Shown here: positions 1 through 8,611 of the stretch, one piece after another
How the letters are laid out: each line of letters opens with the position of its first letter
How positions within the stretch are numbered: position 1 is the first letter of the stretch
Source of the DNA: Enterobacteriaceae endosymbiont of Donacia cinerea
GTDB lineage: Bacteria > Pseudomonadota > Gammaproteobacteria > Enterobacterales > Enterobacteriaceae
Length of the DNA: 64,000 nucleotides
Assembly (NCBI RefSeq): GCF_012569925.1
Contig: NZ_CP046204.1
Coordinates: 64,314-128,313 of the forward strand
Direction of reading: 5' to 3'
The notes under the pieces: model-generated
Told to the model about the DNA's origin: nothing
The model's input: the letters and a program-made list of their open reading frames with translations, nothing else
Database searches by the model: none
Made by a program: the position numbers and the translations under genes

Positions 1-812
1 TCGGTTAAAATTTTATATATCTTTTCTATTTTAATATTTAATTTACTAAACATATAAAAGATAATTGCAGGATCAATATTTCCACATCTAGTTCCCATAA
101 CTAAACCTTCTAGAGGAGTTAATCCCATTGAAGTATCAATACTTTTACCATTTTTTATAGCAGTAATAGATGAACCATTACCTAAATGACATGAAATACA
201 ATTCAATTTATTTAATGGAATATTTAATATTTTTGCAGCGATTATACTAACATATTTATGACTAGTACCATGAGCACCATATCGACGTATTTTATATTTT
301 TCATAAAATTTTATTGGTAAAGCATATAAATACGATGTTTCAGGCATTGTTTGATGAAAAGAAGTATCAAACACAGCGACCTGTTTATTTTGTAAATGAG
401 GTATAATTTTTATAACTTCTTTAATACCTACTAATTGAATAGGATTATGTAAAGGTGCAAAAATAGATGCCTTATTTATTGCTTCTATAACTTTTTTCGT
501 AACAATAACAGGATTTGTAAATTTTTCTCCTCCATGAACTATACGATGACCTACTGCAATTATATTATTATATAATAAAGTTTTTTTTAAAATATATTTT
601 ATTAAATAATTTAATATGATTTTATGATCAATTTTTGAGTAAAAAAATTTTTTTTGTTTTTGATTATTAAAATCCCATTTAATATAAGAATCTGTATTTT
701 TAAAATTTTCTGATAAACCAGATAATAAAATTTTTTTTTTTAAAACATTTATAACTGAAAATTTTAAAGAAGAACTACCACAATTAATAACAAGTATTAA
801 TTTATTTATCAT
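1..812 (-). CDS. ackA: Acetate kinase, N-terminal part (cut by window edge)
   Basis: AckA interconverts acetyl phosphate + ADP and acetate + ATP, the last step of the Pta-AckA overflow pathway in the cytosol. The frame starts with ATG at 812 and stays open for 270 codons to the window edge; E. coli AckA has about 400 residues, so roughly the last third lies outside. Visible family motifs are NCGSSSLKF near residue 10, GHRIVHGGEKF, FDTSFHQTMP, RRYGAHGTSH, HLGNGSS and DTSMGLTPLEGLVMGTR, all in order and without frameshift across the T-rich tracts. No neighbour on this strand precedes it. pta, its usual partner, would lie outside the window. Confidence 0.96.
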   Translation of the reverse strand, partial: MINKLILVINCGSSSLKFSVINVLKKKILLSGLSENFKNTDSYIKWDFNNQKQKKFFYSKIDHKIILNYLIKYILKKTLLYNNIIAVGHRIVHGGEKFTNPVIVTKKVIEAINKASIFAPLHNPIQLVGIKEVIKIIPHLQNKQVAVFDTSFHQTMPETSYLYALPIKFYEKYKIRRYGAHGTSHKYVSIIAAKILNIPLNKLNCISCHLGNGSSITAIKNGKSIDTSMGLTPLEGLVMGTRCGNIDPAIIFYMFSKLNIKIEKIYKILT

Positions 813-961
813 ATATTTTCCTAAAAAAATATTATTTAATAAGTAAAATTCAATTATATATAAAAAAATTATAAAATTATATATAAGATAAATTATAATT
901 TTTTTTTTAAAACAAAATATAATATATACAGAATTAATAATTTAATATATTATATACGAAT

Positions 962-1033
962 GGCGCATTGGCAGAATGGTTTATGCAGAGGATTGCAAAT
1001 CCTTTTATTTCGGTTCGATTCCGGGATGCGCCT
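962..1033 (+). tRNA. cysT: tRNA-Cys (GCA)
   Basis: A 72-nt cloverleaf: acceptor GGCGCAT pairs with ATGCGCC, the anticodon loop is TTGCAAA with anticodon GCA, and the T-arm carries TTCGATT. The discriminator is T, the tRNA-Cys identity base. CCA is not encoded (ATT follows). Together with the next tRNA-Leu it is the remnant of the E. coli glyW-cysT-leuZ operon; no tRNA-Gly is seen upstream. Confidence 0.96.
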
Positions 1034-1065
1034 ATTTTAAAAAAATAATTTATTTATTTTATTTT

Positions 1066-1152
1066 GCCCAGATGGTGGAATTGGTAGACACAAGGGACTT
1101 AAAATCCCTCGGCATTTATACTGCTATGCGGGTTCAATTCCCGCTCTGGGTA
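1066..1152 (+). tRNA. leuZ: tRNA-Leu (UAA)
   Basis: An 87-nt class II tRNA with a long variable arm. Acceptor GCCCAGA pairs with TCTGGGT (first pair G-U) and the discriminator is A. The anticodon stem AGGGA/TCCCT encloses loop CTTAAAA, giving anticodon UAA. It follows tRNA-Cys by 32 nt, as cysT-leuZ do in E. coli, so the two are probably one transcript. CCA is not encoded. Confidence 0.95.
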
Positions 1153-1161
1153 TTAGAGTTT

Positions 1162-1632
1162 TTATAAAACATATTTATATCTTTGTAAAATATTATTAAA
1201 ATAAATAAAAAATAATGATTTTTTTTCAATTAAAAAATATTTATATAAACTTCTATCTATATTATTTAATGAATATAAAAAAAGCAAAATTATTAAACAT
1301 CCTTTAAAAATTCCAAAAAATAATCCTAATATATTATTAATATTTTTTATATTATATTGATTAATAATTTTTCGATTTAAGTATTTTTTAATAATATATC
1401 CTGATAAAAAAGTTAATATAAAATAAATAAATAATAAAAAAATTTTTTTAAAATAAAGATTAATTATTTTTTGATTTTTTATAAAAATAAAATAATTATA
1501 ATATTTTTTAGATATATAAAATGATATAAACCAATTAAATATTATAAAAATTTCTTTTATAAATCCTCTAAAATAACCAAATATTATAGAAAATAACAAT
1601 ACTAATATAAATAAATAATCAATAATAAACAT
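1162..1632 (-). CDS. cvpA: Colicin V production protein homologue, inner-membrane protein
   Basis: This 156-residue, very hydrophobic protein matches CvpA (162 residues in E. coli) in length and layout: MFIIDYLFI at the N-terminus, the family's FRGFIKE segment after the first membrane helix, and a G-rich LGLFFGIFKG segment before the last helix. About four membrane segments can be drawn. CvpA is an inner-membrane protein of poorly defined role; in E. coli it sits upstream of purF, which is missing here. Its neighbour truA is also near cvpA in E. coli (truA-dedA-accD-folC-dedD-cvpA), so the intervening genes appear deleted. Assignment rests on family resemblance in a low-complexity sequence. 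Confidence 0.85.
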   Translation of the reverse strand: MFIIDYLFILVLLFSIIFGYFRGFIKEIFIIFNWFISFYISKKYYNYFIFIKNQKIINLYFKKIFLLFIYFILTFLSGYIIKKYLNRKIINQYNIKNINNILGLFFGIFKGCLIILLFLYSLNNIDRSLYKYFLIEKKSLFFIYFNNILQRYKYVL

Positions 1633-1712
1633 ATTTTTTACATCAATTTTTTTATTTAATTTAAATTATACAATTTATTTAAAATAAAATCTTTTTTTAA
1701 TAGAAAATTTTA

Positions 1713-2540
1713 CTAAAATAAATTTTTTAAAAAAAAATGTAAATTATTATTTATATTTGGAATATGAAAATATTTTGGATATTCAACTTCTACTAAAAAT
1801 AAACCGTTTGGTTTAACTGTAGCTGCAGCTTTAGTTCTATCTTTCATTTTTATTAATTTTAATAACCAATCTTCTTTTTTATTACCAATTCCTATTTCTA
1901 ATAAACTTCCTACAATATTTCTAACCATATGATATAAAAAAGCATTTGCTTTAATATCTATTAAAATATAATTTCCATATTTTTTAATATTACAATCTAA
2001 GATTCTTCTATATGAAGAACCAATTAATTTATTTCCAGATCTAAAAGATGAAAAATCATGTTCTCCTAATAAATATTTTATTGCATTTTTTATTTTTTTT
2101 ATATTTAAATTATAATGATAAAAAGTAACTAAATTATTTAATATAGCAGATCTATATTTATTATTATAAATAATATAAAAATATCTACGAGATAAAGCGC
2201 TAAATCTAGCATGAAATTTTTTATTTACAGATATGATCCAATTTACAACTATATCATTAGGTAAAAGACTATTTATACCTAAGATCCAGGATTTTTTTTT
2301 TCTAAAACTATATGTTTCAAAATGAATAACTTGTCCTAAACTATGTACACCCACGTCAGTTCTACCTGCACAAAAAATTACTATGTTATGATTTGCTACT
2401 TTAGAAATAGCATTTTCTAAATACTCTTGTATAGTTTTTTTATAATATTGTTTTTGTTTTTGCCATCCATGATAATTAGTACCATTATATTCTACTCCTA
2501 GTGCAAATTTATATATTTTTATAAATTTAAAATTTGTCAT
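1713..2540 (-). CDS. truA: tRNA pseudouridine(38-40) synthase
   Basis: TruA isomerises uridines 38-40 in the anticodon stem-loop of many tRNAs. The 275-residue product is close to the E. coli length. The catalytic aspartate is D62 in the CAGRTDVGVHSLGQ block (about residues 57-70), preceded by the ALGVEYNGTNYHGWQ N-terminal motif. The C-terminal FLYHMVRNIVG segment of the family is intact. It lies upstream of cvpA on the same strand with an 80-bp gap. Retention of tRNA modification is typical of reduced symbionts. Confidence 0.96.
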   Translation of the reverse strand: MTNFKFIKIYKFALGVEYNGTNYHGWQKQKQYYKKTIQEYLENAISKVANHNIVIFCAGRTDVGVHSLGQVIHFETYSFRKKKSWILGINSLLPNDIVVNWIISVNKKFHARFSALSRRYFYIIYNNKYRSAILNNLVTFYHYNLNIKKIKNAIKYLLGEHDFSSFRSGNKLIGSSYRRILDCNIKKYGNYILIDIKANAFLYHMVRNIVGSLLEIGIGNKKEDWLLKLIKMKDRTKAAATVKPNGLFLVEVEYPKYFHIPNINNNLHFFLKNLF

Positions 2541-2682
2541 ATGATATTTTTATATCTTTATATTATTTTATAATATTATATTTTACTAAAAATTAGTTAC
2601 ATTTTAAAAAAAATTATATAAAATAATGTTTTAATAAATAAAATTTTAATAATTTTAACAAAATTAAAATACATGTTTATGT

Positions 2683-3912
2683 ATGAGTATAAATATAATG
2701 AAAATATATAAAAAAAATAATAAATTTATTAACAATATATTAAAATTAATTATTATTGTATTTTTAGTATATTCAACAGTTATATATGCAAATGAAAATA
2801 TATTTAATATTATATCTCAACCAAATATTGATGTTAAATCATATATTTTAATAGATTATAACACGGGTATGATTTTAACTGAAAAAAATTCAAACGAAAT
2901 TCAAACACCAGCTAGTTTAGCAAAAATTATGACTAGTTATGTAATAGGAAAAGCATTAGTAAAAGGTAAATTACATAGAAATGATATAGTTATTATTGGA
3001 AAAAATGCTTGGGCGGCTGGTAATGAAGAATTTAATGGTTCATCATTAATGTTTTTAAAAATAGGAGATCGTATTTCTGTAAAAAATTTGATAAAAGGAA
3101 TTATATTACAGTCAGGAAATGATGCATGTGTTGCTATGGCAGAACATATATCTGGTAATCAAAAAAATTTTGTAAATTTAATGAATTTCTTTGCTAAAAA
3201 AATAGGATTAAAAAATACTCATTTTAAAAATGTACATGGATTAGATGAAATTGGACAATATACATCTGCAAAAGATATTGCAATTATGGGAACATGTTTA
3301 ATACGTGATTTTCCTTATGAATATTCAATATATAAAGAAAAATATTTTACTTTTAATCATATTTCTCAAAAAAATCGTAATTTATTATTATGGGATAAAA
3401 CATTAAATGTAGATGGAATTAAAACTGGTCATACTGAAAATGCTGGTTATAATATAATTGCTTCTGCAACACAAAATAATATGAGATTAATAGTTGTCCT
3501 TTTAGGAGATAAAACAGAACAAGATCGTAAAAAAAATAGTAAAAAACTATTGAATTGGGGATTCGAAACTTTTCGTACAATTAATCCAATAAAAAAATAT
3601 CAAAAAATAGCTTCTATTCCAATTTTATATGGTAAACATAGTCATGTAAGAATTGGTATTAAAAATAATGTTTTTTTAACAGTTCTTAAAAATCAAGAAA
3701 AAAAAATTAAAATTTTATATCATATTAAAAATAATAAAATTTTTGCTCCAATTTATAGAAATCAAGTATTAGGTAATTTAACTTTTATGATTAATAACCA
3801 TATAATTGGTAATTATCCATTAATTGCATTAGAAAATATACCAAAGGGTAATATTTTTGTTTGTTTTTTAGATTATATAAGATTATTATTAAGTAAATGG
3901 ATTCATCAATAA
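2683..3912 (+). CDS. dacA: D-alanyl-D-alanine carboxypeptidase, PBP5 type
   Basis: PBP5 trims the terminal D-Ala from periplasmic peptidoglycan pentapeptides. All three penicillin-binding motifs are present: S78-L-A-K81, S144-G-N, and K247-T-G. A hydrophobic signal segment spans about residues 19-35. The last 19 residues (IFVCFLDYIRLLLSKWIHQ) form the amphipathic helix that anchors PBP5 to the outer face of the inner membrane, as in E. coli DacA. ATG at 2683 or the in-frame ATG at 2698 could both be used; no clear Shine-Dalgarno decides. lipB follows directly, as in the E. coli dacA-ybeD-lipB cluster with ybeD lost. The cell therefore still maintains a peptidoglycan wall. Confidence 0.95.
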   Translation: MSINIMKIYKKNNKFINNILKLIIIVFLVYSTVIYANENIFNIISQPNIDVKSYILIDYNTGMILTEKNSNEIQTPASLAKIMTSYVIGKALVKGKLHRNDIVIIGKNAWAAGNEEFNGSSLMFLKIGDRISVKNLIKGIILQSGNDACVAMAEHISGNQKNFVNLMNFFAKKIGLKNTHFKNVHGLDEIGQYTSAKDIAIMGTCLIRDFPYEYSIYKEKYFTFNHISQKNRNLLLWDKTLNVDGIKTGHTENAGYNIIASATQNNMRLIVVLLGDKTEQDRKKNSKKLLNWGFETFRTINPIKKYQKIASIPILYGKHSHVRIGIKNNVFLTVLKNQEKKIKILYHIKNNKIFAPIYRNQVLGNLTFMINNHIIGNYPLIALENIPKGNIFVCFLDYIRLLLSKWIHQ

Positions 3913-3955
3913 TTATTTATTTTTTAAATAAAAAATAGTATTTCAATAAATATTA

Positions 3956-4582
3956 ATGTATAAAAAAAATTTTATTATAAGAGATTTAGGAATAGAATCA
4001 TGGTATATAACTTATAAAAAAATGTATTATTTTAATTATATAAGATCTGATAATACATTAGATGAAATATGGTTAGTTGAACATACTCCTGTTTTTACAC
4101 AAGGAAAATTATCTAAAGTAAAAGATATTTTATCTTATAAACATAAAATACCAGTATTTAATACTGATAGGGGGGGAAAAATTACATATCATGCTCCAGG
4201 ACAACAAGTTATATATATTTTAATTAATTTAAAAAAAAGAAAAATAAAAATTAAATTATTAATTTCTATTTTAGAACAAACTATAATTAATATATTATTA
4301 TATTTTAATATTAAACCTGATTGTCCTTTTAATCATCCTCCTGGAGTATATATTAATAATAAAAAAATTGCATCTATAGGAATAAAAATTTCAAAAGGAT
4401 TTACTTCACATGGAATATCATTTAATATTAATATGAACTTATTACCTTTTAAATATATTAATCCATGTGGTTTTGATAAATTAAAAATGACTCAATTAAA
4501 AGATTTTATTCCATATATAAAACCAATAACAATTAAAAAATTATTAATAAAAGAATTTTTATTATTAATAAGTAATACTTAA
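3956..4582 (+). CDS. lipB: Octanoyl-[ACP]:protein N-octanoyltransferase
   Basis: LipB moves octanoate from octanoyl-ACP to lipoyl domains, the first step of endogenous lipoate synthesis. The 208-residue protein matches the family (213 in E. coli). The RGGKITYHAPGQ motif lies at 72-83, the active-site lysine is K137 in KIASIG, and the acyl-thioester cysteine is C171 in INPCGF. lipA follows after 89 bp on the same strand. The substrate links the pathway to the fab genes in this window; the targets would be E2 subunits such as AceF, outside the window. Confidence 0.96.
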   Translation: MYKKNFIIRDLGIESWYITYKKMYYFNYIRSDNTLDEIWLVEHTPVFTQGKLSKVKDILSYKHKIPVFNTDRGGKITYHAPGQQVIYILINLKKRKIKIKLLISILEQTIINILLYFNIKPDCPFNHPPGVYINNKKIASIGIKISKGFTSHGISFNINMNLLPFKYINPCGFDKLKMTQLKDFIPYIKPITIKKLLIKEFLLLISNT

Positions 4583-4671
4583 GACTAATTAAATTTATTT
4601 TTTTTTAAAAATTTTTATTTTATAATATTAAATATATTTTTTAAATACATAATTTATGCAATTTATATGAT

Positions 4672-5541
4672 ATGAAACAAAAAATTTTAAAAAAACCTAA
4701 TTGGATTAAAATTAAATTTTCTACAAAAAAGATTAATAAAATAAAAAAAATTAAATCTATTTTAAAAAAAAATAGATTATATTCAGTTTGTGAAGAAGCA
4801 TCTTGTCCTAATTTAATAGAATGTTTTGGAAAAGGACAATTAACTTTTATGATTTTAGGTAATATATGTACAAGAAATTGTCCATATTGCGATGTAATTC
4901 ATGGTAGACCAAAAATTAAATATAATAAAAATGAAGCTTCTAACTTAGCTAATACTGTTTTTAAAATGAAATTAAAATATGTTGTTATTACTTCAGTTAA
5001 TCGTGATGATTTACATGATGGAGGTGCAAATCAATTTCTTGAGTGTATAAAAGAAATACGTAAAAAAAATTCTAATATTAAAATAGAAATTTTAGTACCT
5101 GATTTTAAAAATTGTATGGAAAAAGCTTTAAATATATTTAGTTATTCATTACCTGATGTTTTTAATCATAATATAGAAACAATAAAACGTTTATATTATA
5201 AAATACGTCCTTCAGGTAAATATCAAAAATCTTTAATATTATTAAAAAAATTTAAAAATTTATTTCCTAATATTTTAACTAAATCAGGTTTAATGGTTGG
5301 TTTAGGAGAAACAAAAGAAGAATTATTTAATACTATAAAAGATCTTAAATATAGTAAAGTTGATATTTTAACTATAGGACAATATTTACAACCTAGTCAA
5401 CATCATATACCTGTTCATAAATATATTAGTTTAAATGAATTTTCTCAAATTCAAAAAGAAGCAAAAAAACTTGGTTTTAAAAAAGTAATCTGTGGTCCTT
5501 TTATACGTTCTTCATATAATGCAGAAAAATTTTCTTTTTAA
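4672..5541 (+). CDS. lipA: Lipoyl synthase (radical SAM)
   Basis: LipA inserts two sulfurs into protein-bound octanoate. Both Fe-S clusters are supported: the auxiliary cluster by C40, C45 and C51 (CEEASCPNLIEC) and the radical-SAM cluster by C66, C70 and C73 (CTRNCPYC). The C-terminal serine ligand is in RSSYNAE (S280). The protein has 289 residues against 321 in E. coli; the missing part is only the variable N-terminus before KKPNWIKIK. It pairs with lipB to give a complete octanoyl-to-lipoyl route. Confidence 0.97.
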   Translation: MKQKILKKPNWIKIKFSTKKINKIKKIKSILKKNRLYSVCEEASCPNLIECFGKGQLTFMILGNICTRNCPYCDVIHGRPKIKYNKNEASNLANTVFKMKLKYVVITSVNRDDLHDGGANQFLECIKEIRKKNSNIKIEILVPDFKNCMEKALNIFSYSLPDVFNHNIETIKRLYYKIRPSGKYQKSLILLKKFKNLFPNILTKSGLMVGLGETKEELFNTIKDLKYSKVDILTIGQYLQPSQHHIPVHKYISLNEFSQIQKEAKKLGFKKVICGPFIRSSYNAEKFSF

Positions 5542-5562
5542 ATTTTTCTGTAGTAAAATAAT

Positions 5563-5690
5563 GCCTCTGATAAAATTTAAAAATTTTATGTTTAATTATT
5601 TAGAATAAATAAAATAATTAAAAATTTTTAATTTATTAAAATAATAAATATTTAAAATAATTTTAATAAAAAATAAATTTTTTCAGAGGC
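5563..5690. repeat. Long-range inverted repeat between convergent lipA and cspE
   Basis: GCCTCTGA at 5563-5570 is the exact reverse complement of TCAGAGGC at 5683-5690. The match continues into the A/T flanks for about 16 bases with one mismatch. Inside, ATAAAATTT-AA-AAATTTTAT (about 5570-5589) is a second, perfect hairpin. The arms are the only G/C-rich bases in a 186-bp spacer. It could fold the 3' ends of both mRNAs or delimit a small RNA; no known RNA family was recognised. Confidence 0.5.
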
Positions 5691-5727
5691 AAATTTTATT
5701 CAACCTTTTCTTACTAACTAAAAAAAT

Positions 5728-5937
5728 TTAAAGAGCAACAACATTAGCAGCAGAAGGTCCTTTGGCTCCGTTAGTAATTTCAAATTCTACTCTTTGGCCT
5801 TCGGTTAATGTTTTAAAACCACTACTTTGAATGGCAGAAAAATGTACAAAAACATCTTTGCTACCATCTTCAGGAGTAATGAAACCAAAACCTTTAGATT
5901 CATTAAACCACTTAACGTTACCTTTAATCTTGGACAT
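5728..5937 (-). CDS. cspE: Cold-shock protein, CspE type
   Basis: This 69-residue single-stranded nucleic-acid chaperone is nearly identical to E. coli CspE. It carries RNP1 (KGFGFI) and RNP2 (VFVHF) on the OB fold and ends in [13 protein letters not shown]. The start is ATG at 5937, with the Shine-Dalgarno AAGGT about 10 bases upstream; the TTG just before it is not needed. It faces lipA tail to tail; the two genes are also close in E. coli. Its sequence has drifted far less than its neighbours, and codons such as GGC and GCC are unusually frequent here, consistent with strong selection on an abundant protein. Confidence 0.95.
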   Translation of the reverse strand: MSKIKGNVKWFNESKGFGFITPEDGSKDVFVHFSAIQSSGFKTLTEGQRVEFEITNGAKGPSAANVVAL

Positions 5938-6137
5938 CAATTATTACCTTTACATAAAAATAGACACCGAATTTGTGTCATTTAAAAGTACATCAATTAA
6001 TAATACATTTGTCTAGTGAAACAAATCAAAAAAGTGAGAAATATCGAGTTTTTAAATATTTTTTTAAAAAAAATATTTAATTTTTTTATTATTATTAATA
6101 ATTTTATTAAATTTATATTATATAAGGACAAAAATTT

Positions 6138-6911
6138 ATGTGTTTACTATCAGGGAAAAAAATATTAATTACTGGCATTTTAAATAAATTATCTATTGCA
6201 TATGGTATAGCTCGTGTTATGTATAAACATAAAGCAAATTTAATTTTTACATATCAAAAAAAAAAAAATAAAGATAAAATAGAAAAATTAGTAAAAAAAA
6301 TGACAAAAAATCCAATTATAAAATGTGATTTATCTAAAGATAGAGATATTAAATCTTTATTCATTAAAATATCTAAGATATGGAATAAATTTGATGGTTT
6401 TGTACATTCTGTTGCATTTACTCCTAATAATGCTTTAAAAAAAGATTTCATTCAAAATACATCGCGTTTAGTATTTCAAATTTCTCATGATATTAGTTCA
6501 TATAGTTTATTAGGTATGATAAAAGAATGTGTTAATATATTAAATCATAAGTCTTCAATTATAGTATTAACTTATTTAGGAGCAAGATGTGTTATACAAA
6601 ATTATAATATTATGGGATTAGCAAAAGCTTCATTAGAAGCTAACATCCGTTATATAGCATGTAATATTGGTAATAAAAATATTAGAATTAATGGTATTTC
6701 TCCAGCACCTATAAAAACTATTGCATCTTCAGAAATAAAAAATATTTATAAATTAATAAAATTATATAAAAAAAACAGTCCTTTATTAGAAAAAATTACT
6801 ATAAATCATATAGGTAATGTAGCTACTTTTTTAGCTTCTGATTTATCTTTAGGTATTACAGGAGAAATAATAAATTTAGATTCAGGATTTAATATAAAAA
6901 TAAATTATTAA
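6138..6911 (+). CDS. fabI: Enoyl-[ACP] reductase (NADH)
   Basis: FabI performs the last reduction of each fatty-acid elongation cycle. The 257-residue protein aligns without gaps to E. coli FabI over its first 170 residues, so numbering carries over: Y146, Y156 and K163 of the active site are all present (TYLGA, NYNIMGLAK). Position 93 is Ala instead of the usual Gly (HSVAF for HSIGF). The SDR nucleotide fold begins KKILITGI. AGGA at about 6124-6127 is a good Shine-Dalgarno for ATG 6138. With fabD, fabG, acpP and fabF it makes a minimal type II fatty-acid elongation set. Confidence 0.96.
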   Translation: MCLLSGKKILITGILNKLSIAYGIARVMYKHKANLIFTYQKKKNKDKIEKLVKKMTKNPIIKCDLSKDRDIKSLFIKISKIWNKFDGFVHSVAFTPNNALKKDFIQNTSRLVFQISHDISSYSLLGMIKECVNILNHKSSIIVLTYLGARCVIQNYNIMGLAKASLEANIRYIACNIGNKNIRINGISPAPIKTIASSEIKNIYKLIKLYKKNSPLLEKITINHIGNVATFLASDLSLGITGEIINLDSGFNIKINY

Positions 6912-7056
6912 TAATTTATTTTTATGTTTTTATATAAAATAAAAAATTTGAAAAATTAATTAATAAATGATAATTTTTAATTTTAAATAAATATTTTTTA
7001 TTTTATTTAATTTTATTAAACAAACATATTTTCTTATATTCAAGGAATAAATATAT

Positions 7057-8598
7057 ATGATAATTGGAATACCAAAAGAAAAATATTTTAAAGAAACTAG
7101 AATAGCAATGACTCCTTTAAATATTAAAAAATTAATAAAATTAGGATTTACAGTATATGTTGAAAAAGATGCAGGTAATCTTTCCTATTTTAAAAATCAA
7201 GATTTTATAAATGAAGGAGCAAAAATAGTAAAAAATGAAAAAATTTGGGAATCAAATATAATAATAAAAATTCATCCTCTTGATACAGAAGAAAGTAAAT
7301 TAATAAAAAATAATAGTACATTAATTAGTTTTATTTGGCCTAATAAAAATCATTTATTATTAGAAATTTTAGCAAAAAAAAATATAACTACTATTGCAAT
7401 GGATGCAGTACCTAGAATTTCTAAAGCTCAATCTTTAGATGCATTAAGTTCAATGAATAATTTAGCAGGTTACAGAAGTATTATAGAATCTATAAATTTA
7501 TTACAAAGAACTCCAAATGGACAAATAACAGCTGCAGGTAAAATATTACCAGCAAAAATAATGGTTATTGGAGCAGGAGTAGCTGGATTATCAGCAATTG
7601 GAACTGCTAAAAGTTTAGGAGCAAAAGTAATTGCTTTTGATAAAAGAAAAGAAGTAAAAGAACAAATTCATAGTATGGGTGCTGAATTTTTAGAATTAAA
7701 ATATTATCAAGAAGATAATGATAATGAGTATAAAACTCTTTCATCAAAAAAAAAAATAGAATTAGAACAAAATTTTTTTAATAATATAGTAAAAACAACA
7801 GATATTATAATCACAACAGCTGTTATTCTAAATAAAAAAGCACCAATTTTAATTACTAAAGATATAGTTAAATTAATGAAACCAGGTAGTATTATTTTTG
7901 ACCTTGCAATTGAAAGTGGAGGAAATTGTGAATTAACAAAAATTAATAAAATGATTACTACAGATAATAATATAAAAATCTTAGGATTTACTAATTTAAC
8001 AAACAAATTAGCTCCACAAGCTTCTCAATTATATAGTACAAATATTGTTAATTTAATGAATTTATTATCTAAAAATAATTTAGGTAAAATTAATATTGAT
8101 TTAAAAGACGAAATTATTCGAAATATGACTATTATTTATAATAGTAAAATTATTTGGCCTGCTCCAGAAATTAAATTTAAAAAAACAAAAAAAAATATAA
8201 AAAAAACTAATAATTTTAGCAATAAAAAAAATAGTACAAAAAAAAATATATGTTTTTTTAAAAGTAAATATTTTTTGTATATTTTAGGAATATTTTGTAT
8301 TTACTATATAACAAAATCCGTTCCACATGAAATAATACCACATTTTATTATTTTTTTATTATCTTGTATAATAGGATATTATGTAGTATGGAATGTTGAT
8401 CATAAATTACACACACCACTAATGTCTGTTACTAATGCAATTTCTGGTATTATTATTATTGGATCTATCTTACAAGTAAATAGTGATTATTATACTATAA
8501 TTATATTTTCATTTTTAGGAACTTTATTATCCAGTATTAATATTTTTGGAGGTTTAACTATTACTCAACGTATGTTACAAATGTTTCGTAAAAATTAA
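7057..8598 (+). CDS. pntA: NAD(P) transhydrogenase, alpha subunit
   Basis: PntA forms, with PntB, the proton-driven inner-membrane transhydrogenase that makes NADPH from NADH. The 513 residues match E. coli (510). The N-terminal domain I binds NAD(H): GAGVAGLSAIGTAKSLGA starts near residue 172. After a Lys/Asn-rich linker (about 370-405) come about four membrane helices. AAGGAA sits 13 bases before ATG. pntB follows 13 bp downstream with its own Shine-Dalgarno, so the pair is an operon. It probably supplies NADPH for FabG and biosynthesis. Confidence 0.97.
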   Translation: MIIGIPKEKYFKETRIAMTPLNIKKLIKLGFTVYVEKDAGNLSYFKNQDFINEGAKIVKNEKIWESNIIIKIHPLDTEESKLIKNNSTLISFIWPNKNHLLLEILAKKNITTIAMDAVPRISKAQSLDALSSMNNLAGYRSIIESINLLQRTPNGQITAAGKILPAKIMVIGAGVAGLSAIGTAKSLGAKVIAFDKRKEVKEQIHSMGAEFLELKYYQEDNDNEYKTLSSKKKIELEQNFFNNIVKTTDIIITTAVILNKKAPILITKDIVKLMKPGSIIFDLAIESGGNCELTKINKMITTDNNIKILGFTNLTNKLAPQASQLYSTNIVNLMNLLSKNNLGKINIDLKDEIIRNMTIIYNSKIIWPAPEIKFKKTKKNIKKTNNFSNKKNSTKKNICFFKSKYFLYILGIFCIYYITKSVPHEIIPHFIIFLLSCIIGYYVVWNVDHKLHTPLMSVTNAISGIIIIGSILQVNSDYYTIIIFSFLGTLLSSINIFGGLTITQRMLQMFRKN

Positions 8599-8611
8599 GG
8601 AGAATTTATAA

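Noticed and set aside
976..1167. Small ORF across the tRNA-Cys/tRNA-Leu pair
   Set aside because: It is a translation of two clear tRNA genes and has no protein-like features.
5542..5727. 6S RNA or other standard small RNA gene
   Set aside because: The inverted arms are suggestive, but no conserved internal sequence of 6S, tmRNA, RNase P or SRP RNA is present.
7707..8006. 99-codon minus-strand ORF inside pntA
   Set aside because: It is antisense to a conserved PntA segment and has no start signal or homologue; low-complexity shadow.
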